Shown in pieces: positions 48,891 to 61,764 of a stretch of 64,000 bases of DNA. Source of the DNA: Liquidambar formosana (taxonomy: Eukaryota; Streptophyta; Magnoliopsida; Saxifragales; Altingiaceae); NCBI GenBank assembly GCA_039720395.1, contig CM077826.1, positions 18,291,053 through 18,355,052 of the forward strand, written 5' to 3'. The translations under genes were made by a program, and so were the position numbers. How positions within the stretch are numbered: the first letter of the stretch is position 1; each line of letters begins with the position of its first letter. The notes beneath the pieces are model-generated. The model did not search any database. It saw only the letters and a program-made list of their open reading frames with translations, and was not told where the DNA came from.

Positions 48891-51747
48891 ATGTCCTACC
48901 AGAAAGGTTGTGCTGGTGTGCTCTATCTTGTCATCTTCTTCCACAGCTGCAGGTGCACAAAACAATGCCATGCAACAGACACCATCACGCAAGGCCAGCA
49001 GCTCAGCAATTCGCAATCACTGGTCTCTGCCGGCAACATATTCGAATTAGGATTCTTCAAACCCGACCCATTGTTGATGAACCATTACTTAGGAATATGG
49101 TCCATCAAAGATTCTTACAAGAAGATGGTGTGGGTAGCCAATGGAAATAACCCCATCAATGACTCCTCTGGAGTTCTTATGATCAACGAGGATGGCACAT
49201 TTCAAATAACATATGGTAAAGGAGAGCTTCTTGTATTAAGCTCTTGTCATCAAACAAATGGTAATTTAAGTGCTACTCTAATGGACTCTCGAAATTTGGT
49301 TTTGAGGGAATTGAATTCCATTGGAACTGTGAGAAGGGTTTTGTGGCAAAGCTTTGATCATCCCTCAACCATGAATTTTCTGCCTCAAACAGAACTCGGT
49401 GAGAACAGTAAAACCGGGAGTAGGATCTTTTCTTCTCACTCATTCCCTGAGTGCAGGACTGGGCAGGAGGAGCTTTTCAATCTAAGAGAAGGCTTTCTCA
49501 ATACTACTACTATAACAAATTTTGGTTACCCAATTCCAATTATGGACCCCATGATTTGTCAAGCCTTGTGCTGGAACATGTGTGATTGTTCTGTTTTTAA
49601 TATTGTCGACTATGAGAATGGAACTATGTGCGTACTCTGGGTAGGAGAATTTGATTTGATGGAAAATACTACTGGCAACTATTATTACGTTCTTACTTCC
49701 AACTACAGCGGTAGCAGTGGTAAGTGAACTATTCCTTTACCTCTAAGAAAATTTGTACAGTAATTTTTTTTGGTCCAAAAAATGAAGAAACTGCAGAGGA
49801 CATGAAAGGGATCCAATTGCAGGGGATATGAAAATAATGGCTAAAATGCATGAAAATTGACTGACAAATCAATGTTGCAGCTCTAACTAACAGATCAGGC
49901 AATGGGTTAGGTTCAGGCTAGTTGGTTATTTTTGTCTTTTTTGAGGTAGCATGCTTTTGAATTTTGACCTACCTCCTTAAATGGCAAGGTTCTGCTCCTC
50001 GTGCTAATCAACCTGACGCTCATGGGATACCTGAAAGTAACACAATGAATAGGTGGTGGATGTGATCCTTGTTGGCAATTGCACCTGCTGTAGCCATTCT
50101 CTTAGGCTCATTTTTCCATTTTAGAACCAAATGCCTCAAAGCCTCTGAAGGAGAAGACAAGTTTAAAGTAGACTTTAAATTTTATTAAATGGATGAATTT
50201 AGTAGGAGTATTTATGTAACCAAGTATTAATTTTCATGTGAACATACGTTGCAGAAAAAATTTCAAGCAAAGAAAAAGGTGTTACTTGAGGTAGGAACTC
50301 TGATAAAACTTTCCCCCAGCTTACATAGTCCAGACAAGCTTGAAAGAGGTGAAAAAATGGGTCATAATTTGCATTCGTTTAGCTATGCCGCTATGTTGGC
50401 TGCGACTAATAACTTCTCACCAGCAAATAAGCTTGGACATGGTGGTTTTGGAGCCATTTACAAGGTAAATTTGCTAAGAATTTGTATCAAAGGACTTTGG
50501 AAATGAATATCTAACACAGAGAAATTGCTATTGTTAGGGTATATTACACAACGGACAAGAAATAGCAGTGAAAAGACCTTCAAAAAGTTCATGCCAAGGG
50601 CTACTGGAGTTCAAGAATGAGATTATGCTTATTTCCAAACTCCAACACACAAACCTTGTTAGGCTCTTGGGCTGTTGCATTCACGATGATGAAAAGATGT
50701 TAATCTATGAGTTCATGCCCAATAATAGCTCGAGTTCTTTTCTGTTTGGTTTGTAATACTTCAAATCTCATTTGTTCCTCTTTCATATCAGGGTCTAAAG
50801 TTCAACTCACTGACAAATTTTACAAATTTCATTTAGACAGATCCTGCCAAAAGGATGATATTAGATTGGAAGAAGCGCTTCGCCATCATTGAAGGGATCA
50901 CTCAAGGGCTACTTTATCTTCACAAATATTCCAGATTTAGAGTGATCCATAGAGATTTGAAAGCTAGTAATATCTTACTTGACAATGAAATGAACCCCAA
51001 AATAGCGGATTTTGGAATGGCTAGGATTTTCGGGTCACGTGAATCTGAAGAAAACACAAACAGGATTGTTGGGACATAGTAAGTGAACATTATTTTTTAT
51101 GTTGTTTATCCTCATTAAAAATCAAGCATATTCACGAAGTAACTATGTTTAATGTTGGCTCTAGTGGCCATATGTCTCCTGAGTATGCCATGGATGGAAT
51201 TTTCTCAGTGAAGTCCGATGTTTTCAGCTTCGGTGTCATACTTCTTGAGATTATAAGCGGTAAGAAGACTACAAGTTTTTCTTGCACGGATGGCCCTCTG
51301 AACCTAGTAGTACATGTAAGTTGGATAATAGAAACAGAACCTAGCTAGCTTGGTCTAAGTTTATCATCCAGAAGCAAGTGCATGATTTTCCATTTTAGGA
51401 TCAGACTACTGCTAACATTGAATATATGATTGTTTCAGGCATGGGACTTGTGGAAAGAAGGTAAGATTTTGGAGCTGGTTGATCAAACAATGAGTAACTC
51501 GCATTCAAGAAATGAATTGTTGAAATGCCTCTATGTGGGTCTCCTATGCGTACAAGAAAGTGCAATTGATAGACCTACCATGTCTGATGTTGTTTCAATG
51601 CTTACGAATGAGTCTATGGCTCTCGCATTTCCAAAACAACCTGCATTTTGTTCTGGAAGAAGCCAAATAGAGGGAGACTCCCACAAGCACAAATCAGAAA
51701 TTTTTTTATTAAATGATGTATCGGTTTCTACATTAGAAGGCAGATAG
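48891..51747 (+). pseudogene. CES101-like receptor kinase copy 2: one stop before the membrane helix
   Basis: Exons: 48891-49719, 49989 to about 50168, 50255-50464, 50538-50748, 50841-51078, 51165-51315, 51439-51747. Exon 1: start MSYQKG, lectin part with QSLVSAGNIFELGFF, YLGIWS, MVWVANGNNPINDSSG, WQSFDHPS, then directly the PAN-like part CQALCWNMCDC; the central S-locus-glycoprotein segment is absent. Exon 2 has TGA at 50063-50065 (RWWM-stop) where copy 3 has TGG, just before the hydrophobic segment LLAIAPAVAILLGSFF. The kinase exons are otherwise intact: [35 protein letters not shown], ending VSTLEGR. Relative to copy 3 one G is lost at the exon 2 donor and one base gained early in exon 3, which restores phase. 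As read it would give a secreted ectodomain of about 301 residues. It could be a pseudogene or a recent single-base loss. Confidence 0.85.
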
Positions 51748-53379
51748 AGCTAATGGATTTTTATCATTTTATTGAATATACATACTACCGGTAAAAAAGG
51801 GGAAGAAGAAAAAAAAAGTGAGTCCAGGTCTAGTGTGTGTCCAACCAGTTGTGAACAATGTAAATGTGGTTTGGTACTAAAAGGCTAAGCACTTGGGTGC
51901 AAACAGTTTTGGAAGTGTGACTGTCTCATTCTAATGACAGTGGAATCATTTTAGCCAAGTGAACAAGAAAGATAATGCTTTTAGGGGTTTTTGTTAATTC
52001 CACATGAAATAAAAATTTGTTTGCGAAGGAAAGCCAATCTGAAATTATTGAACAGATTATCACAGTCCTACCAAGTCTAATGCAACTTCCTTCAATGATA
52101 TAACATCGCCATGCTTGGAACTAGTTGAACAGAAAGAAAATGGATATGACCTATGAAGCAAATTAATCGAGGACCAAACAGGAAGCACATATATATATAT
52201 TGAAAATTAAGAAGTCCAAATTACAAGAAATTTGTTTTGTTCTTTTTACAGGCTCATATATATATAAAAATTGGTCTGAAGTCACTATATATATATATAC
52301 TTCTTTTTTTTTCCTTCTGATAGGCAAAATAAAATTTTATTATGATTAAAAGGAACTGAAGTCACTATATTGACAAGCCTCCGCCTGAGAATGCAGCCAT
52401 ATATAAATAGCAATACAGTTTAGAAGGGTCATTTTGATAAACCTGAATGCTGGGAGATGCCTATCCTCATGAGATTTCCTAATTTAGTAGATTGATTATA
52501 CGCGGATCCACATGGACCTGTTTTTTATTATTTATTTTTAATTTTTAAAAAAAAAATAATAGACAATACTTGACTACTTTCAGTGATGGAGGAGGAGCTC
52601 CTCCTTTCTATTTACTTTAAATATTAAAAAAAAATATATATTATGAGCAATAATTGTCAAAATAGTCCTCCTATAAAAACACTTTCTTATTAATATGATA
52701 TACTGAAAGATTGAATGAGACTCATGATCTGATCGTATATCCTTACACTACATGATTAGTTGCAATACTTTTGCGTTATTGAGATACAACCCAAAAAAAT
52801 TGTTGGTATTGGAAAGGGTTTCCTGTTGTTTTTGTTGGTTGACACTATAGAGGATTTACATTGTAGGAGATCAAATTCTATATTCCTCAAAGTTGTCTCT
52901 CAAGGTTGCTTTCTAATATTCATTTTAATGTGACATATGGGTCGGATTTAATGTTAAGTTTGTCAGTAACCAAATGTTTTCTGGTGGCGTGCCGGCTTCT
53001 ATTAGTCTGTACTTTTAATTTTCTTAATTCCTTCCTTGCGTGTAATAGATTACAGGAATGTACGTCATCTTGAATAAGTCCAATTTTCTTTGGCAATTGC
53101 CTCAATACCAACAAAACTTTTGACCCCTCATGTTTTGTTTCTTCTTTATGTAATACAAGATTCTTCAAAGTGAACAGTAATATTGATCCAAAGCAAAACA
53201 AATCTTGAATGAGAAGCAATATTTCAAAGATGTTTGGAATAGATGGAATATTTCAAAGGTTTTTTTTTTTTTCCTGATGTGTGTGTAAAGAATATGATGG
53301 TTAACAGGTTACTCTATATCACAGCAAAATGGTAGGAGTACTATATTATCGAGAGTTGCTTACATTTCTCTGCTCTCTG
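51748..53379. other. Spacer between array copies 2 and 3
   Basis: Contains the 3' flank of copy 2 (51,948-52,180), TA repeats around 52,190 and 52,290, a LINE-tail-like minus-strand stretch (poly-T then GATAGGCAAAATAAAATTTT, about 52,304-52,345), and the 5' flank of copy 3 (52,700-53,130). No other gene recognised. Confidence 0.6.
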
Positions 53380-56062
53380 ATGTCCTACCACAGAGGCTTT
53401 GCTAGTGTGCTCTATCTTCTCATCTTCAATAGTTTAAGTGCTGCTCTCCTGGATTCTGGAAATTTGGTTTCGACAGATTTGAATTCCATTGGAGTTGCGA
53501 GACGGGTTTTGTGGCAAAGCTTCGATTATCCCTCGAACACAAATTTTATGCATCGAACCAAACTGGGCGGGAACCGTAAAACCAGGGATAAGGTCTTTAC
53601 TCCCGAATTTCTCACTGAGTGCAGGACTGGGCAGAAGCTTTTTGAGCGAAAAGAAGGCTTTCTTGATATCGATAAATTATCTTCTTATCACTTTGCGGAC
53701 TTGAACCGCAGTCCATGTGAAGCCAAGTGCTGGGTGAACTGTGATTGTCCTGTATATGATATTATCTTTGAGAATGGAACTGGGTGAAAATTCTGGGAAG
53801 GAAAATTAGATTTTGTTGAAAATACTACTGATGAATATTATTACATTCTTGCTTCCAGCAGTGGTAAGTGAACTTTTCTTCGTTTTTCCCTGCTTGTTTG
53901 GGCTCGTTTACCTTAAGAAAAATATGTCATTTCTTTGTCGGAAAAGGAAGAAACTGCAAAGCATATGGAAGGGATTGAATTGCAGTGGATATGAAACTAA
54001 TGGCTAAAATGCATGAATTGCAGTGTTGTGGGGGTGCCATGTTGAATTGAATACGTAGTAATGCTTGACTAATATTACATTTTGGTGTGCAATCCTTGCA
54101 CAGGGGCATGGCCAATCGTCTCAATATCTTCCCCCCCCCCCCCCCCCCCCCCCCCCCCCTTTTTTTTTTTTTCTGAATGTCTGCGAGGAGACAATTTCAA
54201 ATATTTGTTACATTTTTGGATGCCTGCGCAGAGAGATTTATATCGAAAAGTCCAGCTCCTAGTGCTAATCAACCTGGTCCTGATGGAACTACTAGAAGTA
54301 ACACAAAGAATCGGTGGTGGATATGGTCCTTGATGCCAATTGCACTTGCTGTAGCCATTCTTGTCTTGGGCACATTGTGGTATTTAAGAACCAGAAGCCT
54401 CATAGCCTCTAAAGGACAAGATAAATTTAAAGGTAGACTCTAAATTCTATAAAATGGAAGAATTCAGGAGGAGTATTCAAGTGACTAAGTCCTAATTTTC
54501 ATGTGAACATATGTTGCAGAAAAAATTTCAGGCAAAGAAATGGCATTACTTGAGGTAGGAACTCTGATAAAACCTATCCCCAACTTTAATAGTGCAGAAA
54601 AACATGAAAGAGATGAAAAAATGGGTCATAATTTGCATTCATTTATCTATGCTGCTATATTGGTTGCCACTACTAACTTCTTGCCCACAAATAAGCTTGG
54701 ACATGGTGGTTTTGGAGCTGTTTACAAGGTAAATCTGTTATGAAATGAATATATTGAAATCCTTTGGGAAAAGTAATGAATATATTAAAGTGCTTTGGGA
54801 ATAAGTATCTAACATAGAGAAATTATTGTTGTTAGGGTATATTACTCGATGGACAAGAAATAGCCGTAAAAAGACTTTCAAAAAGCTCAAGTCAAGGGCT
54901 ACTGGAGTTCAAGAATGAGATTATGCTTATTTCCAAACTCCAACACACAAATCTTGTTAGGCTTTTCGGATGTTGCATTTATGATGATCAAAAGATGTTA
55001 ATCTATGAGTTCATGCCCAACGATAGCTTGGATTCTTTTTTGTTTGGTTTGTAATACTTTAAATCTTTTTCATTCCGTTTTCATATCAGCAACTAATGTT
55101 CAGTTACCATTTTACTCATGCAATGGCTAATTTCACAAATTTCACTTGGACAGATCCTGCCAAAAGGATGATATTAGATTGGAAGAAGCGCTTCACCATC
55201 ATCGAAGGGATCTCTCAAGGCCGGACTACTTTATCTTCACAAATATTCCAGATTCAAGGTGATCCACAGAGATTTAAAAGCTAGTAATATTTTATTTGAC
55301 AATGAAATGAACCCAAAAATATCAGATTTTGGCATGGCTAGACTATTTGGGTCACATGAATCTGAAGCAAACACAAACAGGATTGTTGGGACATAGTAAG
55401 TGAACATTTTCTTTATATGTTATTATTCCTCACTAAAAATAAAGCATATTCATTCGCAAAGTAATTTTGTTTAATGTTGGATCTAGTGGTTATATGTCTC
55501 CTGAGTATGCCATGGAGGGAATTTTCTCAGTAAAGTCCGATGTTTTCAGCTTTGGCGTCTTACTTCTTGAGATTATAAGTGGCAAGAAGACTACTAGTTT
55601 TTCTAGCACGGATGGCCCTCTAAACCTAGTAGTACATGTAAGTTGGAAAATATGAACTGAACCTTACTTATTCTAAACTTTTTAGCCAGAAGCCAATGAT
55701 TTTACATTTCAGGACCAAAACGCTACTAACATTGAATATATGATTGTTTCAGGCGTGGGACTTGTGGAAAGAAGGTAAGATTTTGGAGCTAGTGGATCAA
55801 ACAATCAGTAACTCGTGTTCCAGAAGTGAATTATTGAGATGCCTCCATGTGGGTCTCCTATGCGTGCGAGAAAATGCAATTGATAGACCTTCTATGTCTG
55901 ATGTTGTTTCAATGCTTGTTAATGAGAATATGGCTCTCCCACTTCCAAAACAACCTGCATTTTGTTTTGGAAGAAACCAAATAGAGTTAGACTCCCAAAA
56001 ACACAAATCAGAAATTTTTTTCAATAAATGATGTATCATTTTCTACATTAGAAGCCAGATAG
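53380..56062 (+). pseudogene. CES101-like receptor kinase copy 3: lectin deletion, stop and frameshifts
   Basis: Exon 1 (53380 to about 53864) jumps from the signal peptide (YLLIFN) straight to SAALLDSGNLV, losing about 310 bp, most of the B-lectin domain, in frame. TGA at 53785 replaces the Cys codon of GTGC. The region of exon 2 (about 54,105-54,431) holds a run of 29 C and 13 T, then NRWWIWSLMPIALAVAILVLG as the membrane segment. Exon 3 54520-54728 ([10 protein letters not shown]), exon 4 54836-55046, exon 5 55154-55395 with a 4-bp insertion (CAAGGCCGGACTAC) that shifts frame before HRDLK, exon 6 55487-55637 (GYMSPEY), exon 7 from 55753. One extra base near 56,023 stops the last exon at 56031 instead of 56062. 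Clearly non-functional. Confidence 0.9.
54131..54172. repeat. Homopolymer junction (C29 T13)
   Basis: An uninterrupted C run, then a T run, within what aligns with exon 2 of copy 4. It is absent from copies 2 and 4. Length may be uncertain because such tracts are hard to sequence. Confidence 0.9.
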
Positions 56063-57973
56063 AGCTATGGGTTTTTATCATTTTTGTTGAATATACTACT
56101 GGTAGGACAAAAAAAAAAAAAAAAGTGAGTCCAGCCATCCAGGCCTTATGTGATTCCATCCATTTGTTAACAGTGTGAATGTGGTCTAGTGCTAAAAATG
56201 TTAAGCACTTGGGTGCAAACAGTTTTGGGAGTGTAACTTCTCATTCTAATCACACTGGAATCATTTTAGCCAAGTGAGAAAGATAATGCTTTTAAGGTTT
56301 GTACTTTTGTTTTAATTCCACATGATATTACTTTTTTTTTTCTTTTTTGGCAAAGGACCAAAAATTAATCCCAAATTAATGAACAGATTTCCGCAGATCC
56401 ATCCAAGTCTATGCATAAATAAAATGGACGTGACCCAAGAAGCAAATTAATAGAGGATCAAACTGGAAACACTTTTTTTTTTTTTTTTTTGAAAATTAAG
56501 AAGAATCCATTTTACTCTTTTTGTGCTTGCACGTGTTGCATTCTATGACTAATCTTAGGTGTATTGGAAAGAGCATAAAAAAATTAACCCCAACTGCCAA
56601 AATGCCTTTCTTTTTTTTCTTTTTTTTTTTCTAGTTATGTTTGGCTTGAAAGGGTTAATTATAGAAAGGGAGTATCATTTTTTACACTAACTTTGTAGCC
56701 TAGGTGGGTACCTCTTCAATCTTTGAAGTGGGAGGTTGGGAGTTCCAATCTTGATCTCTTTTTATGAAAAAAAAAAAACCCTTGGGGAAGTGTCGAGTGG
56801 TCAGGTAAAATCCGATGGACTCTCATGGTGGAAGCCATGGCAATTACAAATGGTTTTTCTCCCAAGCAGAACCTAAGTTGTTTGGTTGTATACTCTGAAA
56901 ACTATTATTAAAATCATTTTTTTTTTAATAGCAAGTTTTTAGAACTTGTTTTCAGTGGTTTTATATTCTTTGTAGATGAGTTGCAATATATAAAATGAAC
57001 AGTAGAAAGAAGAGAAAAGAAGAAGAGCAAGCTAGAGCTCCCCAGATGCCTTTAATCTTCTTGAAGCAAGAAGAAGTAAGAACTCTCCTAGTGCCTTTAG
57101 GCTTCAAGAAGACAGAAGAAGTTAGAGTTGCTGCTGATGGGTCTAGTCTTCAAAAAAGTAGAAGGAGAAACAACTGAGGGAGCTAGAGCTCCCTTTGTGC
57201 CCCTAGTCTCTAAGGAAGCAGCTAGCTATTAAAAGCTAGAGTTCCTCTCATCTATAATGAGTTACTCCAAATAAGACTTTTGTAGTTCTCAAGTAGGTCT
57301 CAGCTCCTCAATCCCAATTTGCCACAACAAACAGAATCGATCTACTGGATTTCTGGCAAAGAAATGTATACTCTTTCTTCTTTCTCTCTTTCAATTTTAC
57401 ATAATTAAGCATGATGGTACTTTGAATATATATATATATATATATAATTTTATTTTATGAAAATGATGGTACTTTGAATATGAAAATATGATTGTTATGA
57501 ATGATATGCATGATCCACATTCCCCTATATTTTACCTTTTGTAAGAAGGCATCAAAGTAAAAACCTAGAGTTGCTTTTAATTTTCAAAATTATTATTTTT
57601 GCAGAACCCTAGACTCCTAGAGCAATCTCATGGAATAAACATTGATCCTCTCAAATGAAAGGTGAAGCCTTTTCCCCCATGACGAAGTACTTGGACTTTG
57701 ATTTCGAGATACATAAGCTGCTCTAAGATGATGGAGATCAAGTGCAGTCTTTTATATTTTATTTCTGGATAACAGTGATAAAAAATGATTCAACAATCAC
57801 AAATTTTCTCCTTCCTTTTTTACAAATAAACCGTGAAATTTTTAGTAGTAATAAAGACCACATTTTCTTGTTTATATATAATCTCAATCTTGGCAGGTCT
57901 TACGAAAAAGTCATGCCTTTATCCATCAACATGTATAGCATGATGAAACCATGATTAACGATTTATGGTTACC

Positions 57974-58011
<38 letters not shown>

Positions 58012-58715
58012 AAAAACCCTGATTGTAGAGCATATTTGTAGTATTGTTTGTTATTACAAACGGCATGGTGCAATGAATGCTTCAAGTGGAGATGTCAAAG
58101 ATGTTAAACATTCTTAGTATTTTATTCTTGTTTAGTTATTTTAAGCCGGCATAGGAATACCCATACTCTTACCGAACAAACAGTAAAGTTTGTAGTAAAC
58201 CTCATATCGACCATCCTTTGCTGAGAAGTGATCTTTTAATTAATATTTAGTTTCTTTTTGCCAATCAAAGAAAAAAGAAAAGAAAAGAACAAGAAAAGAA
58301 GATTAGAACCTATGTTCCCACAGTTGTCTCTCTAGGCTTTGTGATTTTCATCGTAGCATCCCATATGGGATTTAACGCAACATTTGTAGTAACCCAAGTG
58401 CATGTTGTGCCAAATCTTTGTTTGCACAGGCATGTTGCATAATTCTAATTTTCTTTGGCAATTGCCTCAATACCAGCAAAACTATTGACCCTTCATGTTT
58501 GCATTGGTTTCATCTTCATGTAATTAATACAAGATTCTTCCAAAAAAAAAAAAAACTGGAATATATAAGGGTGTTGGTGTTGTTAATTAATTTGTTTTAC
58601 TCCAAAGTTTCTTTTCTAATTTGTGGATAGAATATGGGTTAACAGCCTAACAGGTTATATATATTACATCACAGTGGTGCATTGTCAAGAGTTGCTTGGA
58701 GCTCTCTGCTCTCTA
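56063..58715. other. Spacer between array copies 3 and 4
   Basis: 3' flank of copy 3 up to about 56,575, then unassigned AT-rich sequence with a TA run at 57,427-57,446 and an A run of about 36 at 57,975-58,010. The 5' flank of copy 4 (58,290-58,500) follows. The purine-rich 60-codon frame at 56995-57177 is not convincing. Confidence 0.55.
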
Positions 58716-61696
58716 ATGTCTTACCAGGAAGGCTTTGCTAGCATGCTCTATCTTCTCATCTTCAACGGCTGGTGCGTAAAACAGTGCCATGCTACAGACA
58801 CCATCACACAAGGCCAGCAACTCAACAATTTGCAAACATTGGTCTCTGTTGGAAACATATTTGAATTAGGATTCTTCAAACCTCACCCACTGTTGAACAC
58901 CCATTACTTAGGAGTATGGTCCATGGAGGATTCCTACAGGAAGATAGTGTGGGTAGCCAATGGAAATAACCCAATCAATGACTCCTCTGGAGTTCTTTTG
59001 ATCGATGAGGATGGAACATTTAAGATAACATCTGGTAAAGTAGAGGTTGTTGTGTTAAGGTCTCATCATCAAACAAACGGTAGTTTTACTGCTACTCTGC
59101 TGGATTCTGGGAATTTGGTTTTGAAGGAAATGAATTCCATTGGAACTGCGAGGCGGGTTTTGTGGCAAAGCTTTGATTATCCCTCAAACACAAATTTTCT
59201 GCCTCGAACAAAACTGGGCAGGAACCATAACTCCAGGCATAGGGCCTTCTCCCCCACCATCATTTTACCTGAGTGCAGGACTGGGCATGAGTTTTTCGTG
59301 CAAAAAGAAGGTTTTCTTAGTCTCAGTGAAATACGTTTCACCACATTTCCAGATTTTAACCTCAGTGATTGTGAAGCCAAGTGCTGGAAGCGCAGTGAAT
59401 GTCATGTTTGCACACTATCCTGTTCGACAATGGAACTGAGTGCATGATCTTTGAAGGAAAATTTGATTTTGTTGAAAATACAACTGGCGGATCATTTTTC
59501 TTTCTTACTTCTTCCAATAACAGCAATGGTAAGTGAACTTTCTTCTTTATATATTCCTTCTTGTTTGGGCTCTTGCCAAAAGAAATTATAGGGTTGAATA
59601 CCCTTTAGCTACCCTGCCATCCTTATCTGTTTGACTGAAAATGAAGAAACTGCAGAGGATGTGAAAGGGAATTGCAATTAAAGGACATGAAGTGCCACCC
59701 TGTCAAAAAATTCCATTGATTAATGTTATTTAAGAAATTCCATTAATGTTTTTAGAGAAAAGGGGGAGGAGCTAGTGTAAGTAATTTTTGAAAGTAGGGG
59801 GCTCCACTGGAGGTCCATGTATAATTTACCCTTCATGATATTACTCTTGTGTGTCATCCTTGCCCACAGACAGCTCAAATCCTTTCAAGATTTTTACAAC
59901 AAATTTTTGGATGTATGCACTGACAATTTTGGATGGCCAGCTCCTATTCCTAATCTACCAGGATCCTGGTGGAATGAGAGAAAAAGGCAAAAAACGCAGG
60001 TTTTGGATTTGGTTACCCATGGCAATTTTACCTGCTCTAGTCATTCTTCTCCTAGGCTCATTGTTCTATTTAAGAAGCAAAACCCCCAGAGCCTCCAAAG
60101 GACAAGACAAGTTTAAAGGTAGACTTTCTATTAAATAGATGAATTTAGTAGGAGTAAAAAGAAAGTAAATCTTGAATTTTCATGTGAACATATGTTGTAG
60201 AAAAAAATTGAAAGGACAGGTAGTATTCGAGGTAGGAACTCTTATAAAACCTTCCCACAACTTTGATTGTGTAGACAAATTTTAAAGAGGAGAAAAAATG
60301 GGTGATGATTTGCATTCATTCAGCTATGCTAGCATAGTAGTTGCCACTGATAACTTCTCGCCTGCAAATAAGCTACGACAAGGTGGTTTTGGACCTGTTT
60401 ACAAGGTAAATATATTAATTTGTTAAGAATTCTATACTAAAGGGCTTCTGGAATAAATATCTAACACAAGAATTTCTATATATATCGATAGGGCATATTA
60501 CTCAATGGACAAGAAATAGCAGTAAAAAAGCTTTCAAAAAGTTCTAGTCAAGGGCTATTGGAGTTCAAGAATGAGATTATGCTTATTGCCAAAGTCTAGC
60601 ACACAAATCTTGTTAGGCTTTTAGGCTGTTGCATTCAAGATGATGAAAAGATGTTAGTCTACGAGTTCATGCCCAACAAAAGCTTGGATTCTTTTTTATT
60701 TGGTTTGTAATACTTTGAACCTTATTCATTCCTTTTGCATGTCAGTGTCTAAAGTCCAACCATTTTAGTTACCTTCCAGCTTTACAAATTTCACTTGGAC
60801 AGATCCAGCCAAAAGGGAGATATTAGATTGGGAGAAGCGTTTCACCATCATTGAAGGGATCGCTCAAGGACTACTTTATCTTTACAAATACTCCCGATTT
60901 AGGGTGATCCACAGGGATTTGAAAGCTAGTAATATTTTACTTGACAGTGAAATGAACCCGAAAATATCAGATTTCGGCTTGGCTAGAATCTTTGAACAAC
61001 ATGAATTTGAAGCAAACACAAACAGGATTGTTGGGACATAGTAAGTGAACATTTTTTTATATGCGATATCTACTCACTAAAAATCATGCTTATTCACTAA
61101 GTAATTGTGTTTAATGTTGAATCTAGTGGTTATATGTCTCCTAAATATGCCATGGAAGGAATTTTCTCAGTAAAGTCTAACGTTTTTAGCTTTGGAGTTT
61201 TACTTCTTGAGATTGTAAGTAGCAAGAAGACTACTGGTTTTTCTCACATGGGTGGCCCTCTAAACCTTATTGTACATGTAAGTTGAAAAATATAAACCAG
61301 AACTTGGTCTAAATTCGTTTGTCAGAAGCAAATGCTTTTCATTTTAAAACAAAACCATTACTAACATTGAATATAAAATTGTTTCAGGCATGGGACTTGT
61401 GGAAAGAAGGTAATACTTTGGAGCTTGTTGATCAAACAATGAGTAACTCGTATTCCAATGACGAATTATTGAGATGCATCCATGTGGGTCTCCTATGCAT
61501 ACAAGAAAGTGCAATGGATAGACCTACCATGTCCGACATTGTTTCGATGCTTATAGATGAGACTATGCCTCTCTCACTTCGAAAACAACCTGCATTTTGT
61601 TTAGGAAGAAATCAAATAGAGGTAGACACCCACAAACCCATATTAGAAAATTGTTCTTTAAATGGTTTATCGCATTCTACATTAGAAGCCAGATAG
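58716..61696 (+). pseudogene. CES101-like receptor kinase copy 4: stops and damaged kinase motifs
   Basis: Exons: 58716-59528, 59870-60118, 60201-60405, 60492-60702, 60803-61040, 61127-61277, 61388-61696. Exon 1 keeps the lectin part (TLVSVGNIFELGFF, YLGVWSMEDSYRKIVWVANGNN, WQSFDYPSNTNFLPRTK) and lacks the S-locus-glycoprotein part like its sisters. A frameshift near 59,415-59,430 breaks the PAN-like region (EGKFDFVENTTGG survives in another frame). Exon 2 gives a good membrane helix (PALVILLLGSLFYL). Exon 3 has TAA near 60,285 and the glycine loop reads LRQGGFG instead of LGHGGFG. Exon 4 has TAG (AKV-stop-H for SKLQH). Exon 6 reads SPKYA for SPEYA and SNVFSFG for SDVFSFG, both substitutions at conserved kinase positions. 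HRDLKASN and DFGLAR remain. Confidence 0.92.
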
Positions 61697-61764
61697 AGTT
61701 ATGGGATAGGTTATTGTACTGGTCAAAACAGAAATGAAAGATTGCAGCCATCATAGGTTATTTT

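Noticed and set aside
56995..57177. Purine-rich 60-codon frame
   Set aside because: Internal repeats (AGAAGAAGT, GAGCTCCC) explain its openness; nothing supports translation.
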